Below are positions 44,597-58,000 of a stretch of DNA of 64,000 nucleotides, piece by piece. The stretch is from assembly GCA_932294295.1 (NCBI GenBank), contig OW028585.1:28814720-28878719 (forward strand). The letters are read 5' to 3'. Source of the DNA: Alitta virens (lineage: Eukaryota; Annelida; Polychaeta; Phyllodocida; Nereididae). A model generated the notes under the pieces. It worked only from the letters and a program-made list of their open reading frames with translations, did not search any database and was not told the origin of the DNA. Both the position numbers and the translations under genes were made by a program. Positions within the stretch are counted from its first letter, which is position 1. Each line of letters opens with the position of its first letter.

Positions 44597-45214
44597 CAGT
44601 GGAGCCCCACAATTAAGGCCACCCACAATTAAGGCCATCCACCCACCCACAATTATGGCCACCTATCCACCCACAATTAAGGCCACCTATCCATCCACAA
44701 TTAAGGCCAGCCACCCACCCACAATTAAGGCCACCCACCCACAATTAAGGCCAGCCACCCATCCACCCACAATTAAGGCCACCTATCCACCCACAATTAA
44801 GGCCACCTATCCACCCACAATTAAAGCCAGCCACCCACCCACAATTAAGGCCAACCACAATTAAGGCCACCCACCCACAATTAAGGCCAGCCACCCACCC
44901 ACAATTAAGGCCACCTATCCACCCATAATTAAGGCCAGACACCCACCCACAATTAAGGCCACCTATCCACCCACAATTAAGGCCACCCACCAACAATTTA
45001 GGCCACCCACCCACAATTAAGGCCACCTACCCACCCACAACTAAGGCCACCCACCCACAATTAAGGCCACCCACCCACAATTAAGGCCAGCCACAATTAA
45101 GGCCAAAACTGTAATCACAATGTAGATAATATCCAGACTTAGAACCACCTTGACATTAAGACCACTTCAGTGATTCCCGAAGGTTGTTTTAATTTTAATT
45201 GTGGAGTTCCACTA
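44597..45214. mobile_element. TIR element carrying a derived minisatellite
   Basis: The left end CAGTGGAGCCCCACAATTAA and the complement of the right end TAGTGGAACTCCACAATTAA agree at 17 of 20 positions. The interior (about 44,610-45,110) is a minisatellite of CCCACAATTAAGGCCACC and CCTATCCA words, a derivative of the 17-bp family. Ordinary 17-bp units and TTCAGTGATTCCC follow at 45,140-45,178. Frames in the array are artefacts. Confidence 0.75.
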
Positions 45215-45491
45215 TGCAAACTTGAATTGCAACTGACAACCTGATATGCATTAGTTATTCCCTGTATCAAAATTGGTGCGAAAATACACACGTACTGTAT
45301 GCCCTATGTATAAAAAATTCATAATATCACTATAAAGTGAAATATATAAACATATACCAGCAGTTATAATGACCTGAAATAATTCAAGTGATTTGGACCC
45401 AAGCTGAGCAATATCAAATATCCAAATACAATCCCAAACTTTTTCTATATCGGAAAATCTAACCAGGTGTTGTTCTGCATTAAAGCAATCT

Positions 45492-45501
45492 TTTATTTAT
45501 T
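45492..45501 (-). terminator. NPHP3: Candidate NPHP3 polyadenylation signals
   Basis: Two overlapping AATAAA hexamers on the minus strand, about 465 bp after the stop codon. They would give a 3' UTR of about 480-500 nt (45,470-45,963). This is the nearest clear signal; no transcript evidence is available. Confidence 0.5.
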
Positions 45502-45963
45502 TCTGTCCTGTTCTGCCTTTCATCTAATCTAGGTTATACTCTAATATTCATCATGATATAGAAATAATTCATCTTGCGGTGTTATAGAATATCTAAAAAA
45601 TTGCCAAACTGATCGTCACACCTCAAGGCACTGACGTGATAATATCATAAACATAGATTGTGTAGTACATACAAGCATATATTATATATATATCATATTA
45701 ATAACTTTACATCAGTTTAACATAACTTCTATGTTAGGAAAAATTGGTGTGAGACAACAATTTTAACTCTTTGACTCCGATCGGGGGTCTAAAAAATTCT
45801 CAACAACAAAACTTACATCATAACATCACAGTCTTGCATGGCACAATTTTCAGTCCTTCTTTACATCTGATGTCAATGCGAAAGTAAAGACTTGACACAT
45901 TTTGAGTATTGAATCCCCGCTTTCAGTGGTTCTCTTTAAAATTCAGAGATCCCGTGCTACATC

Positions 45964-46092
45964 TTATTTCACTTGCACGTGTAAATTGTCTCGTCCTGAG
46001 CTTGTAGCCGCAGCTTTCGCAGCATATGCAGGATCGTTTTCTTTGATGTCCATGGCACGTTTGTAGAGTTTGGCAGCAGTTTCGTACTCTCC
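45964..46092 (-). CDS. NPHP3: NPHP3 last exon (exon 22)
   Basis: Acceptor CCCCAG before GGAGAGTAC, phase 0. It encodes [20 protein letters not shown], half of the final TPR, then a polar tail ending NLHVQVK and TAA at 45,964-45,966. The tail is shorter than in vertebrate orthologues. Confidence 0.93.
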   Translation of the reverse strand, partial: GEYETAAKLYKRAMDIKENDPAYAAKAAATSSGRDNLHVQVK

Positions 46093-49000
46093 CTGGGGAA
46101 AAAGAAGCAATCGCAGTGAGCGGGCGAGTACATTTGTTCCATGTTTATATACATCAATATAAAGTATAACTGAGTAATATGTCATGAATTAAACGGTGAA
46201 TGAAACAAGCTTGCCGAAATTTCTGATAGAATAAGGTAAAATGGTTAGCAGTGATACACTGGACAGTAAAAAAGGGCGACAATCTAAAGGGGCATTCATA
46301 TATATATTCATTTTATTTTATTTTTATTTTTTCATTGAAAAATGGTGTTGATAATACGAAAATTAAGTCCATTGTTTATTTTTCATTTTTCTCGTTGCCT
46401 TGTTTTATGTATTCTGTATTTTTGATTGAGTAAAAAAAAAATTTCTTTTACTGGGGGTCATCCACCCTATGGGTTACTGTATATTGTTATACTCGGATGT
46501 ACCCCCATTACCAGTCAGTTTTGTGATATTCATGTATTACGTAACATTAAGTTGCAAAATTGTATTTGCTGAGATTGGTAAAAATAAATAAATTCTCTAA
46601 CACTGTCACGTATAAGACCTACGTATGACCAGGTACGTCAAAAATTGGCATTCGTGCTCACTCGTGGGGCAATTGCTTGTCGCCGACAGACCCCCGAGCA
46701 AGTAACGTAACTAATATAAACAATTCACTCTTAGAACGTCCGCCAAAGCTTCATACATGCTTAAAATTTTTAGACCTCTCCACATGTGGTCGTGAGTGGT
46801 CAAGCTTGACCAGGAGCATCCTACGGATTAGCGTGAGTATTTGTAAAATGCTCGGCGAGTTAATGTCGTATGGCCAAGGATGACCACGAGCGAACAAAAT
46901 TTGTCATACGTGGTCATACGCAGCTTTTTTACATGATATATATAGTGTGAGTGTCCCTTTAGAGAAAAGATGTGGAAATTGAAGTGAACTGTATTCTTTT
47001 TTAGTGTAAGTCAACTTTTAGCTCAACTGCGGGGGATTTCAGGCATATTTACTAGAACAAAAGCCCCTCCCTTCTATTTTTTGGAGGCCATCTAAGCAGG
47101 ACCTCTATTTGAGGTGGGCCTCTATTCCAGGTGGGCCTTTCAAAGGCAGTGTAGGGCACCGAGTCAGAGATAGCCTGAAGTATAAAAGACCTCATATTCT
47201 CGGACTTTAGGTCTGTTCATAGAATTAATGGTGATATATTGTAGATCTGTGACCCGTTTAACCCAAAACTGACCAGTGTAATTACCCCAGTATGCAGGCT
47301 GCTGGACGGGAAGAGCTGGCAGGCGGGCTTCTTTTTGAGGCAGGCCTTTATTTTGTTGGGAAGGCAGCTACCCTCGGTTTCTATTCGAGGTGGGCCTCTA
47401 TAAGAGGGGGGCGTTTGTTCGAGTAAATACGGTACTTTCAGAGCATAATTTGTAGAAAAGAAGTTACTGTAAATGTATTTAATTCAAAATGTTGTCATTT
47501 TTACGGTGCTCAAGCATGGAATTTATGTGACAGTAATATTGTACAATTTCAAACCATGTGGAACAGATGTACAAGGCGAATATTAGAGGTTCCATCAACA
47601 ACCCATCGTAATTTGCTTCCTGGGTTAGTTGGGAGACTAAGTGCCTTCGAGCAAATTTACTGTAGATTTATTAAAATGGTACAAACTATGTTAAAATCTG
47701 CAAATGTTAAAGTTAAATTTATTTATGAAAAAGCACTGTTAGATGTAAACAGTATAATTTATTCAAATTTGACACTGATCTCAAAAGGTATTGGATGCAG
47801 TATTGAGCAACTTTTAAATGATAGTATTGTTCAGACCAGACTTATATAAAAGATATGCTGATGTAGAGCCAGTAGTTGGACAGATTAATGAATTGGTAAA
47901 TATTGTTCACACAGATGCAGCCACAGTAGACGGGTTCACTAGAGATGACCTAAAAGTCATATTTAAATTTATATGTACATCATAAAGCGCAGCATTTTTA
48001 TTTGTTCACTTACGTTTTTATTCACTTTTGTTTTTATCCGTTATGTTTTTTAAAGTTTTATAACATTTACAATATATTTTGATTACCAATATTTCTTTTT
48101 TGTACTATACACCATGAATTGTATATGCATGTGTGTGAATAAACATATTTAAAAAAAATAAACTATTCTGTTTGTGCACTACATTTCCAGTATCAAACGT
48201 CTGTGTAAAAATATTCTTTTTATCTGTTGTGATTCAGAGTTAATGATGACGTCACAAGGTGTCGTTTTATTATATCAACACTAGGTGGCCTACATGACGT
48301 TACCACCTGGGGGCTAGGCATTAATATTACTATGACAACACCTACCTGTTCATATTTCAGCAGCGCTAAGTTCTTCAGCGTTTCCGCTACTCTCGCATGA
48401 TTGGGACCGAAGCTTTGTTCGTAAATCTGAAGCGCCTTGTTGTACAGGGGTTCTGCTTCAGCATGGTGGCCCTGGGAAAAAATTAAAGCAACATTGGTAT
48501 CTAATGTCACATACAGTGAGTGTATAAGTAACAGTTATATCCCAAATAAGGAGGAAGTTAACAAACATAAATTTTGTCACTTATCCTGACGCCGAGGAAA
48601 ACAATTAACTTAACATGTCCCACCACATTAATGACATAACAGGGCAGCTTTTTGTTTTGAAGCCAAACAGGATTTCTGATCAGTTTCTTCACCAGTTTAG
48701 TGGCGTATGACCCTGTTTATTTATTCTTTTATAACTTATGCAAAAATGTTCACAATAATGTTTTATTTTCAACCATTAGTCACACCAATAAATATTTTCA
48801 AAATTCATGCAACTTTGAACTATGGTAAAAGCGATTTAGCTCAAGGTGGCATCGGATTCTTTGGTTTTATTCTCATGTCGACAGGTGTCAATAGCTGTGA
48901 TAACAATGCATTTGCCTAGGAAGTTTGCAAGTTATGAAAGGTTAATTATAAGTGAAAAGTCCAAAGTCTCAAATAATTTTTGGTGTGACTTAGCCCAAAC

Positions 49001-52000
49001 AGACTGCCTCGCAAGGCAGGCACAACACAAGCCATTCCCATGGGGCTAGTGTGATCGTATAATTTTGACGATCATTTTGGTGAAGTGGCGAATAGGTGAT
49101 CAGGTCCTGCACATGCAATTGATGCTCAGTTTGCGGTACAACGTTTTCCCCTTACCTGTTGAGAGTGCAGAACAGCTAAATTCACCAGCGCCGTGGCAAC
49201 CGCAGGATGATGCTCCCCGAAAGATCGCTCTCTGATTTCTACCGACTGACAATACAATGGCTCCGCTTGGGTAAGTTTGCCCTGAATGACAATAAACATT
49301 TGAAATCGCTGAGATGTCATAAAACAGCATAAAATTTTGTCATAATTAGCCGTCTTTAACAACGATAAAGCAATCCATTCAGCCGTACATAACTATTTAG
49401 TAATTTACTGATAAGTATCTGACATTTATTGCAACAATTTGAATCACAGCCGAGACAAGCTTTGTGATATGAATGGTATTATTGTTTCTATGAGAAACCA
49501 TGAATTTTCCAAAAAAGTATGCACAACTTTGAAATAATAAAGTCAATTTGTACTTGTTGATATATATTTTTACATTTTAAACTTTAGAGCATTGTTATTT
49601 TTATATGTACTGTTATAAACAATGAATAAAGATTATATATATAATTTAATAAGAATTTAAGTTTTACCATTTTCTTGTAGAGCATTGCCAGCTGGTTGAT
49701 GATGGACGCCACTGCTTGGTGATCCTGGCCATAATGCTAAAACAGAAAAAAAATAAGGTTTATAAATACTCCATGCTCCGTGTGGGATATATTTACTCAT
49801 AGGGAATTATTAAAGTCATGATAATAATTATCAGTTCAATCAAACCCATGTATTCAGTAAACTTCTGAGGCCGAAAATATGCAGGGTTGCCATTCATAAA
49901 CCTCCGCAATAGAATTTATTAGAAATACAAGTAACATAACAAAGTCATATTCTTCCCGATGCAAAATGTATCTGACATGCGACTTTGTTGTTATTCCTTT
50001 TACCTTGAGTCGAATCTGTAGCGCTCTCTGATACAATGGTTCCGCCAGTTCGTACTGCTTACGATCATTGTGCAGGGCGGCTAAATTGTTCAATGATTGA
50101 GCAATCAGAGGGTGACCCTCTTCGACAACACTCTCCCGCATTTCAAGCGCTCTTCGGAAGAAGGTCTCAGCAGTGCTGAAAAGTCAGTTTAAAAAGTAAT
50201 TAACAAGGACCGATTACAAGGTTTACTGTAACCGACACGTTGTGGCCGTCAATATACTTGCCGGCGTTAATAACGATGGCCAGGGGCAGATCCAAAACAT
50301 TCCGACAAAGAAAACTTGTAGATTTGGAACATATCTATCGATCTTGTTATTCAGAATATTTTGGATCAGCCCCTGGTGGTCATTAGCAACACCCGGCAAT
50401 TCTATGGATGGCCACAACTTCCGTGTCAGTACCTGTAAATATAGCAGAGAATAGGCTCACTCAACAGTCGCTTGATCTAGCCCTAAAGCAATGCCAAACC
50501 AACTTACACCACCATATTAAAGTATCCATTCTCACATGCTCCTGTAGCATACAATAGAGTCTTTTCACAAAGCAGGTCTGAATTCAGCAATACATATGTC
50601 TTTCATCTCCCCTTAATACTCGTTTTGCTTTTCAGACATTGTAGATCATAAGTAATTGATTCCATGAATAAAATTTTCTCAGGGAGAAAGCGGAAATTAA
50701 TTGAATGATAAGATGTTAATTGTACATTTAAATGCACTAAATACTGCTGCTACGATGCACTTTGTTTCAGCCAATCACAATCAAGGGCGGGAACTTTTTC
50801 AGCCAATAGAATTGCAGTATTCTGTCATAGAAACCTGGTGGAAATACAGCGAACCTTCCATAGAAATCCCCTATAACAATTAAATAGGCAAGAACTAAAT
50901 GTGCTACATGCGTTTTCCATGAGAAGGATAAATGCATGGAAAACGCATGGTTTTTGCCTAATTTAAATGAGGTGAAAACGCATGTAGCACATTTGGCCAT
51001 GTATAGCTTAAATCAATTTTATTTTTTTTTCAAATGACAATGGAAGAACAGAGCCATGCACTCACTGTATGTTATTTTGCAGGTAATACAAAACGCCAAG
51101 CTCATTCAAGGTCCTGGCAAGGTCAACCGAGTTGGGTCCCATCACAAGTTCCTCCAACTGAAGGACTCTCTTCTTCAGAGGGTCGATACTGCGAATAGGA
51201 TCCTGTGGAAGACACGTATCAACAAATATTTGTAAAAATTTTTCGAATTGATTTGATTTTGTCGAAAAGAAGGGAGAACCAAATTTACTTACAGTAGTCA
51301 TCCTCGGAGTTCCGCACTTTCTTCTTATGGATAATGCTCGTCTGCGAAGTGGTTCTGAATGCTCATGTCTGCAAAATTGAATAAGGTGAGGTTTCAGTGT
51401 ACAGAGGAACTCTACAAACAAGACCACCTCAATATTGGACACCTAGACATCATGGCCACCATGATAAGTCACAAAACTACGACTACAAGACCACGTTTAT
51501 TCAATCTTTAACTTCTCGGATCATCTCGGGGTAAATTTAAATGGGTCGGTCGGTCGAAAATTCTATAATAAAGTTAAATTTCATATTAAATAACATCGAG
51601 ACCCACTATTTTATTTTTCTGTAGGCACATTTCTCATATCGGCAGATCTGAGAAGCTAGAACTTAAGTGTTGTCTAATGTACTGAAGTTCCGGAATAAAG
51701 TGTCATGTCTATATCAAGACCAGTTCATCGAGTTGAATATAGTTAATGGGTTGATTACACCCTGTGCCTGCCTAGAGTCTGCACACTACGAAGTCTAAAG
51801 CCTAACTGAGAGTGATCTTGTATTTAAAGACAGTTGCTCCACTCTGATTGGTGCTTTTAGAATAGGACACGCCCACTAATGTGGAGCGCCAGACACGATC
51901 ACTGTTGAGCCCGAGATTGCCACAATATAATGAACCACAATTTATTTCATATTATCAGACTTACTTTCCCTGTTTCTGGTAGAGCACAGCAAGTGCGTCA

Positions 52001-55000
52001 AGCTCTTTTGCGATCAGGAAATGCTCCCTGCCAAGCGCTCCTTCATAAATATCCAACGCCTGTTTGTACAGCGCTTCTGCGGTCGAAAATTTGCCCTGCT
52101 GGGCGTGTAGGCCGGCCACCTGGTGGAGAGTTTGTGCGACTGCGGGGTGGTCAGGATCAAGCGCCATCTCGCGGATCTCCAGCGCCCTCTGGAGTGGGGT
52201 TAAGGCCTGTGAAATACATGTATGACTTTATATGAGAGACCAATCATTAAATCAGTAAACGGGCAGAATAGCGAGACCTCAACCACGAGATAAATGTGTA
52301 ATACACTTTAGCTTTCAGGCCTCAGCGAATGGGCTGTACTTACATTTGCTGTTGACAGCTATTCATATAAGCTGACAAGGTTAAAAGTTCTTACCAGTCG
52401 CATTGAGACAATACAAATAATACAATGCAAGATGCATTTTAATTATGGTAATCTGAGTTCCGTTTCAGTGTATGCAAATTTTTGACTGCAATTTTAAATA
52501 TTGTATACAGACTCACCTCTGTGAGGAGACCAATGTCTCGTAAAAATCTCCCAAGGGCTTCGTAAACATCTGCAATTCTTGGCAGTGTAACCAAACCATC
52601 GCACTGACCCACCACTGAAACAAGATGACATATATTCATATTCAGGTGATTGAAATTCTGGAATCAATCAATAAATCAATCAATCAATATATCTATCTAT
52701 CTACCTATCTATCTATCTGTCTATCTATCTATCTGGTCCCAAATTAGTGACCTCCGTATCAATCAATCAATCGATCAATCTATCTATCCAAATGTGCTTA
52801 CTTGATTCCATATACTTCAGCGCATCGATGTAGATTTTGGCGACACTAGATTTGTCGACTCCTGCATACTGCCAGTGCGAAATCAGTTCCCCGCAGCCTC
52901 CTCTGCCGTATAATTTGACAAAAATGCAAAGATTTGAGAGACTGCTTTTCAGTGAATCTTTATCATCCAACATGTGGTTCAACCACGGGAGTTCGTCCGA
53001 GCATCGAGAAGTGACCTCATGTGGCCTGAAAAGAAAAGTACCAAAATTTAGAATTCAGGATTACGATAGGATAGTGCATTGCAGCCACAGAGTACTATTA
53101 AGAGGAGTCATCCATGAAAGTAGGTCACACTGTGGATGCTGGGAAAAGAAGGTGCACTGTGATCTAACTTCATGATGTCGGAAAACAATCACCAATAATT
53201 AAATGACAACACAGTTGCCGATTATGATGTCAGTAAACATCATTGATGGCGATCTTGAACCTCCTTTCGCACGATTCTCAATGATTACAATTCTGAAAAT
53301 ATTTGAGAGCGCTTTCAGTAACTCTCTTCTCTGGGGCATGGCCTCTGAAGTACACTTTTTTGTCATTAAGAGGATAGATTAACACAAAAAGAGAGGCAGA
53401 CCATGTAAAGTTACAGATTTATCATATTTACGCCAAGCATCGGATCTTACTCTTGCCTTAGCAAATACACAATCAATTCATTAGTGCCGCTGTTTATAAT
53501 GAAATAGCAAATAACTGACTTTATTTAACTTTTCTATGATTTCTATGATTTCATCTGGTGTATGGACATGCAGTTGATTGCTTATCAACTTAAAAAAAAA
53601 AATCTCATTTAATGATTCAGTATAGTAACTGCATTGCACACCCTTTAATTCTGATAATTTTTTGGTATTTGTTTGATTTTATATATATTAATTTTTTTGC
53701 TCTTTATTTCTGTATTCTTCTTATAAATCATTTATGTATATTTTTTGTTCTTGTACGAGAGAAATGTTCGAGAAATGTTAGGGGGTCTTGCGATAGCTTC
53801 CAATGAACTTAGCAAGCCTCCCTAGTTTTGCATATATTCAACTGTACTTTTCTTTTTCCTCTCTGTATTTTGTCTAATTGTATTATTTTTGTACAAATAT
53901 GTAAAATTAATCACTCACTCACACTCAGCATCTCATAAAAACAACATCTATTTCACATTTCGAACATTTCGCTTATAAAACTACCCTAGAAAACATTCAC
54001 TGAATTGATTAAATGGTATAACAATTACTTAACACAAATTTAACACTTAGTCTAAAGCATATACACACTCATAAGGCAACGGTTTTTTAATCTTTCGTTT
54101 CTTGACACCGCCGGCCAAACTTTTGCAGTGCCGCTTTATTAATAAATCAATGGATATGGTATATCCATTGATTTATTAATTGAGAAAATTTATGGAAAAA
54201 AAAAACACTTTCTGGAGATTTTTTTAATTTCCCGACTGACCGTCTCATGAAAAACGGTCCGAGAAAGTTCCGAGAAACATAAGATCAAAAAACCATGGCC
54301 TAACGATAATCGTGGATTGATACATTGAAGGGGAGTATAAGATTTCATGCATGTCTTGTAAGGCAGAAATAATTCATATCCCGAGCACACAAATAATGCC
54401 AATATGCCAACCCATGTTTGTCGTGTACCTTGCTCAATGACAATTTGTAACAGGTCACTAAATTAACTTGATAGTTTATCTTTAATATGCAACAGATTTT
54501 TAACCAAAAAATCAGAACGATGTTGTATTATATTGGTAATTTGATCAGTCATACAATGATTAAGACAATTCTAAATAGCATATGCGATTCGCACGAACAA
54601 AAGGCCATTTTAGTTTCACAACTGTAATCATGACTTGAAATCGTGTTTACCGAAAGTTTACAATGAAGAAAAGTGTATTCTACTTCAAACCCTTGCATTG
54701 CATCCCAAGTAAAATTTTCCGAAAGGCCACGGTTTTTTGATCTTATGTTTCTCGGAACTTTCTCGGACCGTTTTTCATGAGACGGTCGGTCGGAAAAAAA
54801 AAAAAAAAACACACATGTGATGTGATACTTTGAGATGCAATATACACATTTGCCCAGACAATTGTTGATTTATTAATTGAGCTGCACTGCAAAAGTTTGG
54901 CCGGCGGTGTCGAGAAACGAAAGATCAAAAAACCATTGCCAAACATGTAAATTAAAAAGGTCCAACACAAACCACGGTTAAAATATCACAGTGTAGTGCA

Positions 55001-58000
55001 CTGGACGGCATGACTAAGACCCAATACTTTCACAACATTTTTCACAACATTTTTCACAACATTTTTCACAACATTCACCCTTGCTAAAAGCACATTGAAT
55101 CATTCTAACCACGAAACACTTATGACGTGCCATGCATTAGTTACATTGACTTAAAATTACCTAAATAATTTAACATGCACGATTTTAAATAATTTCTTAA
55201 CATGACGAACAACACATCTTAATTGCATTCGACATTTATCATACCTCTGCGATAACTTGTTTGCGATATTGCTGGAAAAATATTCATAAATATACACAAG
55301 TGATAATATTGGAAATTGATTCCACATGGTGTACATGATGTAAAACTAAAATCCCCAAAACTAAAAATAGTTTACATATCAAAAGAGTCAAATTTACTTG
55401 AGACTGGTTATAATTATCATATCATGATTCTTTCATCTAATTTGTGCTGACCTATTTATGTAAATATAAACCAAATTTGCAAATATGCCTTTTTTGTAGA
55501 TTCCATGTACAAGTGTATAAATAAACAGGCATTGAATCATACGGAAACCAATCGGGATAATTTTACAAATTACAAGTACGGTCACTGCTCAGTAAGAACT
55601 TCAGAGTGAAATATGTATTCCAAATTTCACAGCAGATAGCAATAAAATGCTATAAGTGTCCACAATAATCACCGGAGAATATAAACCTGTGACATCATAT
55701 GCTTGGATGCAACTGAAGACGTCACTGATGACGTCACAAATAAATTTTTCCTTTATGTTTGATACACAAACGTTACACTAATTGTGCCAGAACTAAAAAT
55801 AATATGGTTAAAATCGCAATATATTTTATAATAATAAGCCGAATCACTACAATGTTACTACACCATTGGCACTATTTATGTTAATATTAAAACTTGACCA
55901 TTTTCAGATAAAAAAAACACAATATTCGAATGACCAATTTCAAATACAATGGTGGTCAAACATCACACAACAAACGAAAAAACGTACCACTGAAATTGAG
56001 CATAGTAATCTCGTAGCATCATTCTCACAGCTCTTAAAACATCTTCCTCCGAGAAACACTGCTCCTCGATAGCGATACGAGCCTGAAATGAGAAGAAAAG
56101 AGAGATTGAGTGAGTGCAGTCCTCAGAGGTAAGTTCTTTCCTTGGCGATGCTTTTCTAGTAGTAGCAACAATTGTGAGATATTAAGACAAATTGATCGCA
56201 AAATGTTTGGTGCATACGATTTAATTCATAATAATTGCTCTTACGGAATTCAACAGTCCCTGATGCTATCAAAGACATCTTGGATAATAGATTGAATATT
56301 TCTATCGACCCAACCCCTCTAGTATTGATATCAATAATAAAAGTAATTTGTATAATGCCCCTGTCAGAAATTATTCCTGCTCACCAGGGCTTGGGTTAAA
56401 GAAACTTATTGTTCATAAGAAATTCGGAACAGAAGAATTTTAACTTTTCATTTAAAGTCATCATCGGTACAATTCCTGATATCTTCTGGTAGTCTAGTCA
56501 GTATTAATTAATATTAGTAAGTAAATATTTTCATCATACCTGTTCGTGGATGAACATCAATATTCCGCAATGACGTACGATGATGTTCCTTTCGCACAAA
56601 GTTTCATAAACGGGTGCCCAGAAGTTCCACGTCAGCTCGGGTACAATCGCGAAGAGTTCTGTCTCCGTGAGACCGTTTCTACTTGCATAGATCAACTCTA
56701 GTATCTGAAATGAGCAAGTAATGAACATGTATTTAACCATTTAATAGCAGAATATTTTCTACAATAGTGTGTGCACTGTAGTTGATTAATTTTACAGCAG
56801 TCTATTTTCATTTTGTTGTTTTGTCTTAAATGTAGCATACCAATTTTTAGATCTCTGTAACTTTTTTTTTTTTTTTTTTACTTTAATTTAGAGTGGCATT
56901 TGAAATATTATAATTTCTCAAGTTCCATTGAAGAATAACTCTTACAAAGATGCCACGAAACAATACATTCATTCATTCATTCATTCGTTCAGTATATTAC
57001 TGATGATTGTGGAATCTGACATGCCTTATTAGACACAGACATAGAAATTGCAGCAATTACCATCCATAATTTTTAATAAAGTTAAATTTAAGAAACATTA
57101 ACAACTATTGAACATCACGGCAGTAAATAATTTAAAATAGCAGGGCATTTTCACCTTCTTGATTAACCCCCGGGTCGTTGGATCCTCATGCTCGTGCCGC
57201 GTACATTCCATTAGAATCTTGTAGAGATCCACCGTGTCTCGAGATTCTAACAGGCCACTTAGTTTGCGATCTATCAGGTCTTCTGGAGTTCTGTGGTGAT
57301 AGAAGTGAATCGATAAAATGACAAGCAGCGATCTTTTGGGACTCAAGATTCAAGATTTTATTGACCATATAATCGTTATTACATGTACATAATCATTATT
57401 AATAAACGCAGATCTATCTGGCAGCCTGATAGTTGATTAGGCATACAGCGTTTTGTTATAAGATATTGGAGAAACGGAATGAAATGAAGACAAGCAAAGG
57501 AGAATGAAAATCAGCAAATTTACTAATTAATATAAGACGGATTCTATGGTCAAAGGGGAAGCCGCACACCGGTCCTCACTACCATTGTGATGTCATCAAT
57601 GCACTTAATGACCTGATTGTGTGATGACGTCATCAAACAAAGGAGGTAATGACCGGCATGCAGCTTCCCCCGTTGGCTCTAAAGTCCCCTATTATTAATG
57701 AATAAATTATTAACACCAAATTTCTTTTTTTCTTTATAGTTTGGGACAGAACAAAAATCGCCTAGAAAAAATTAGTAACACGGCCATTTAAATACTTACC
57801 GAGCCAGCTCGTTTGCCAGAAGTATAACATACAGAGGCACACAGGTGGCAGCACTGTTGCAGTGGTTCAGTATCGCCCTCTCTTGGTCTCCGCTCAAAGT
57901 ACGACCTTTGCTCGCTAATTCGGCTCGGAGCAGTTCTCTGACATTCTTGTTGCTTAGTTCGGATAATTGTAACCTTGGCCAGGACCTGGAAAGCATAATA

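Noticed and set aside
44655..45026. Open frames on both strands (TYPPTIKA / GGLNCGWV repeats)
   Set aside because: Pure minisatellite translation.
45969..46157. Alternative minus-strand frame overlapping the last NPHP3 exon, and frames 40,452-41,506 opposite the retrotransposon
   Set aside because: Shadows of the real frames with no family resemblance.
51410..51480. Another 17-bp minisatellite array in an NPHP3 intron
   Set aside because: Only two or three loosely matching words (AAGACCACCTCAATATT, then diverged). Too little to call an array.
51930..52235. Plus-strand 101-codon frame with Arg/Pro-rich translation
   Set aside because: It is the reverse complement of NPHP3 exon 15, which matches the family codon by codon on the other strand.
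53180..53980. Possible extra NPHP3 exon or independent gene in the 3-kb intron between exons 12 and 13
   Set aside because: Exon 12 joins exon 13 in phase (TG|G, Trp) and the protein alignment has no gap there. Frames in the intron lack motifs.
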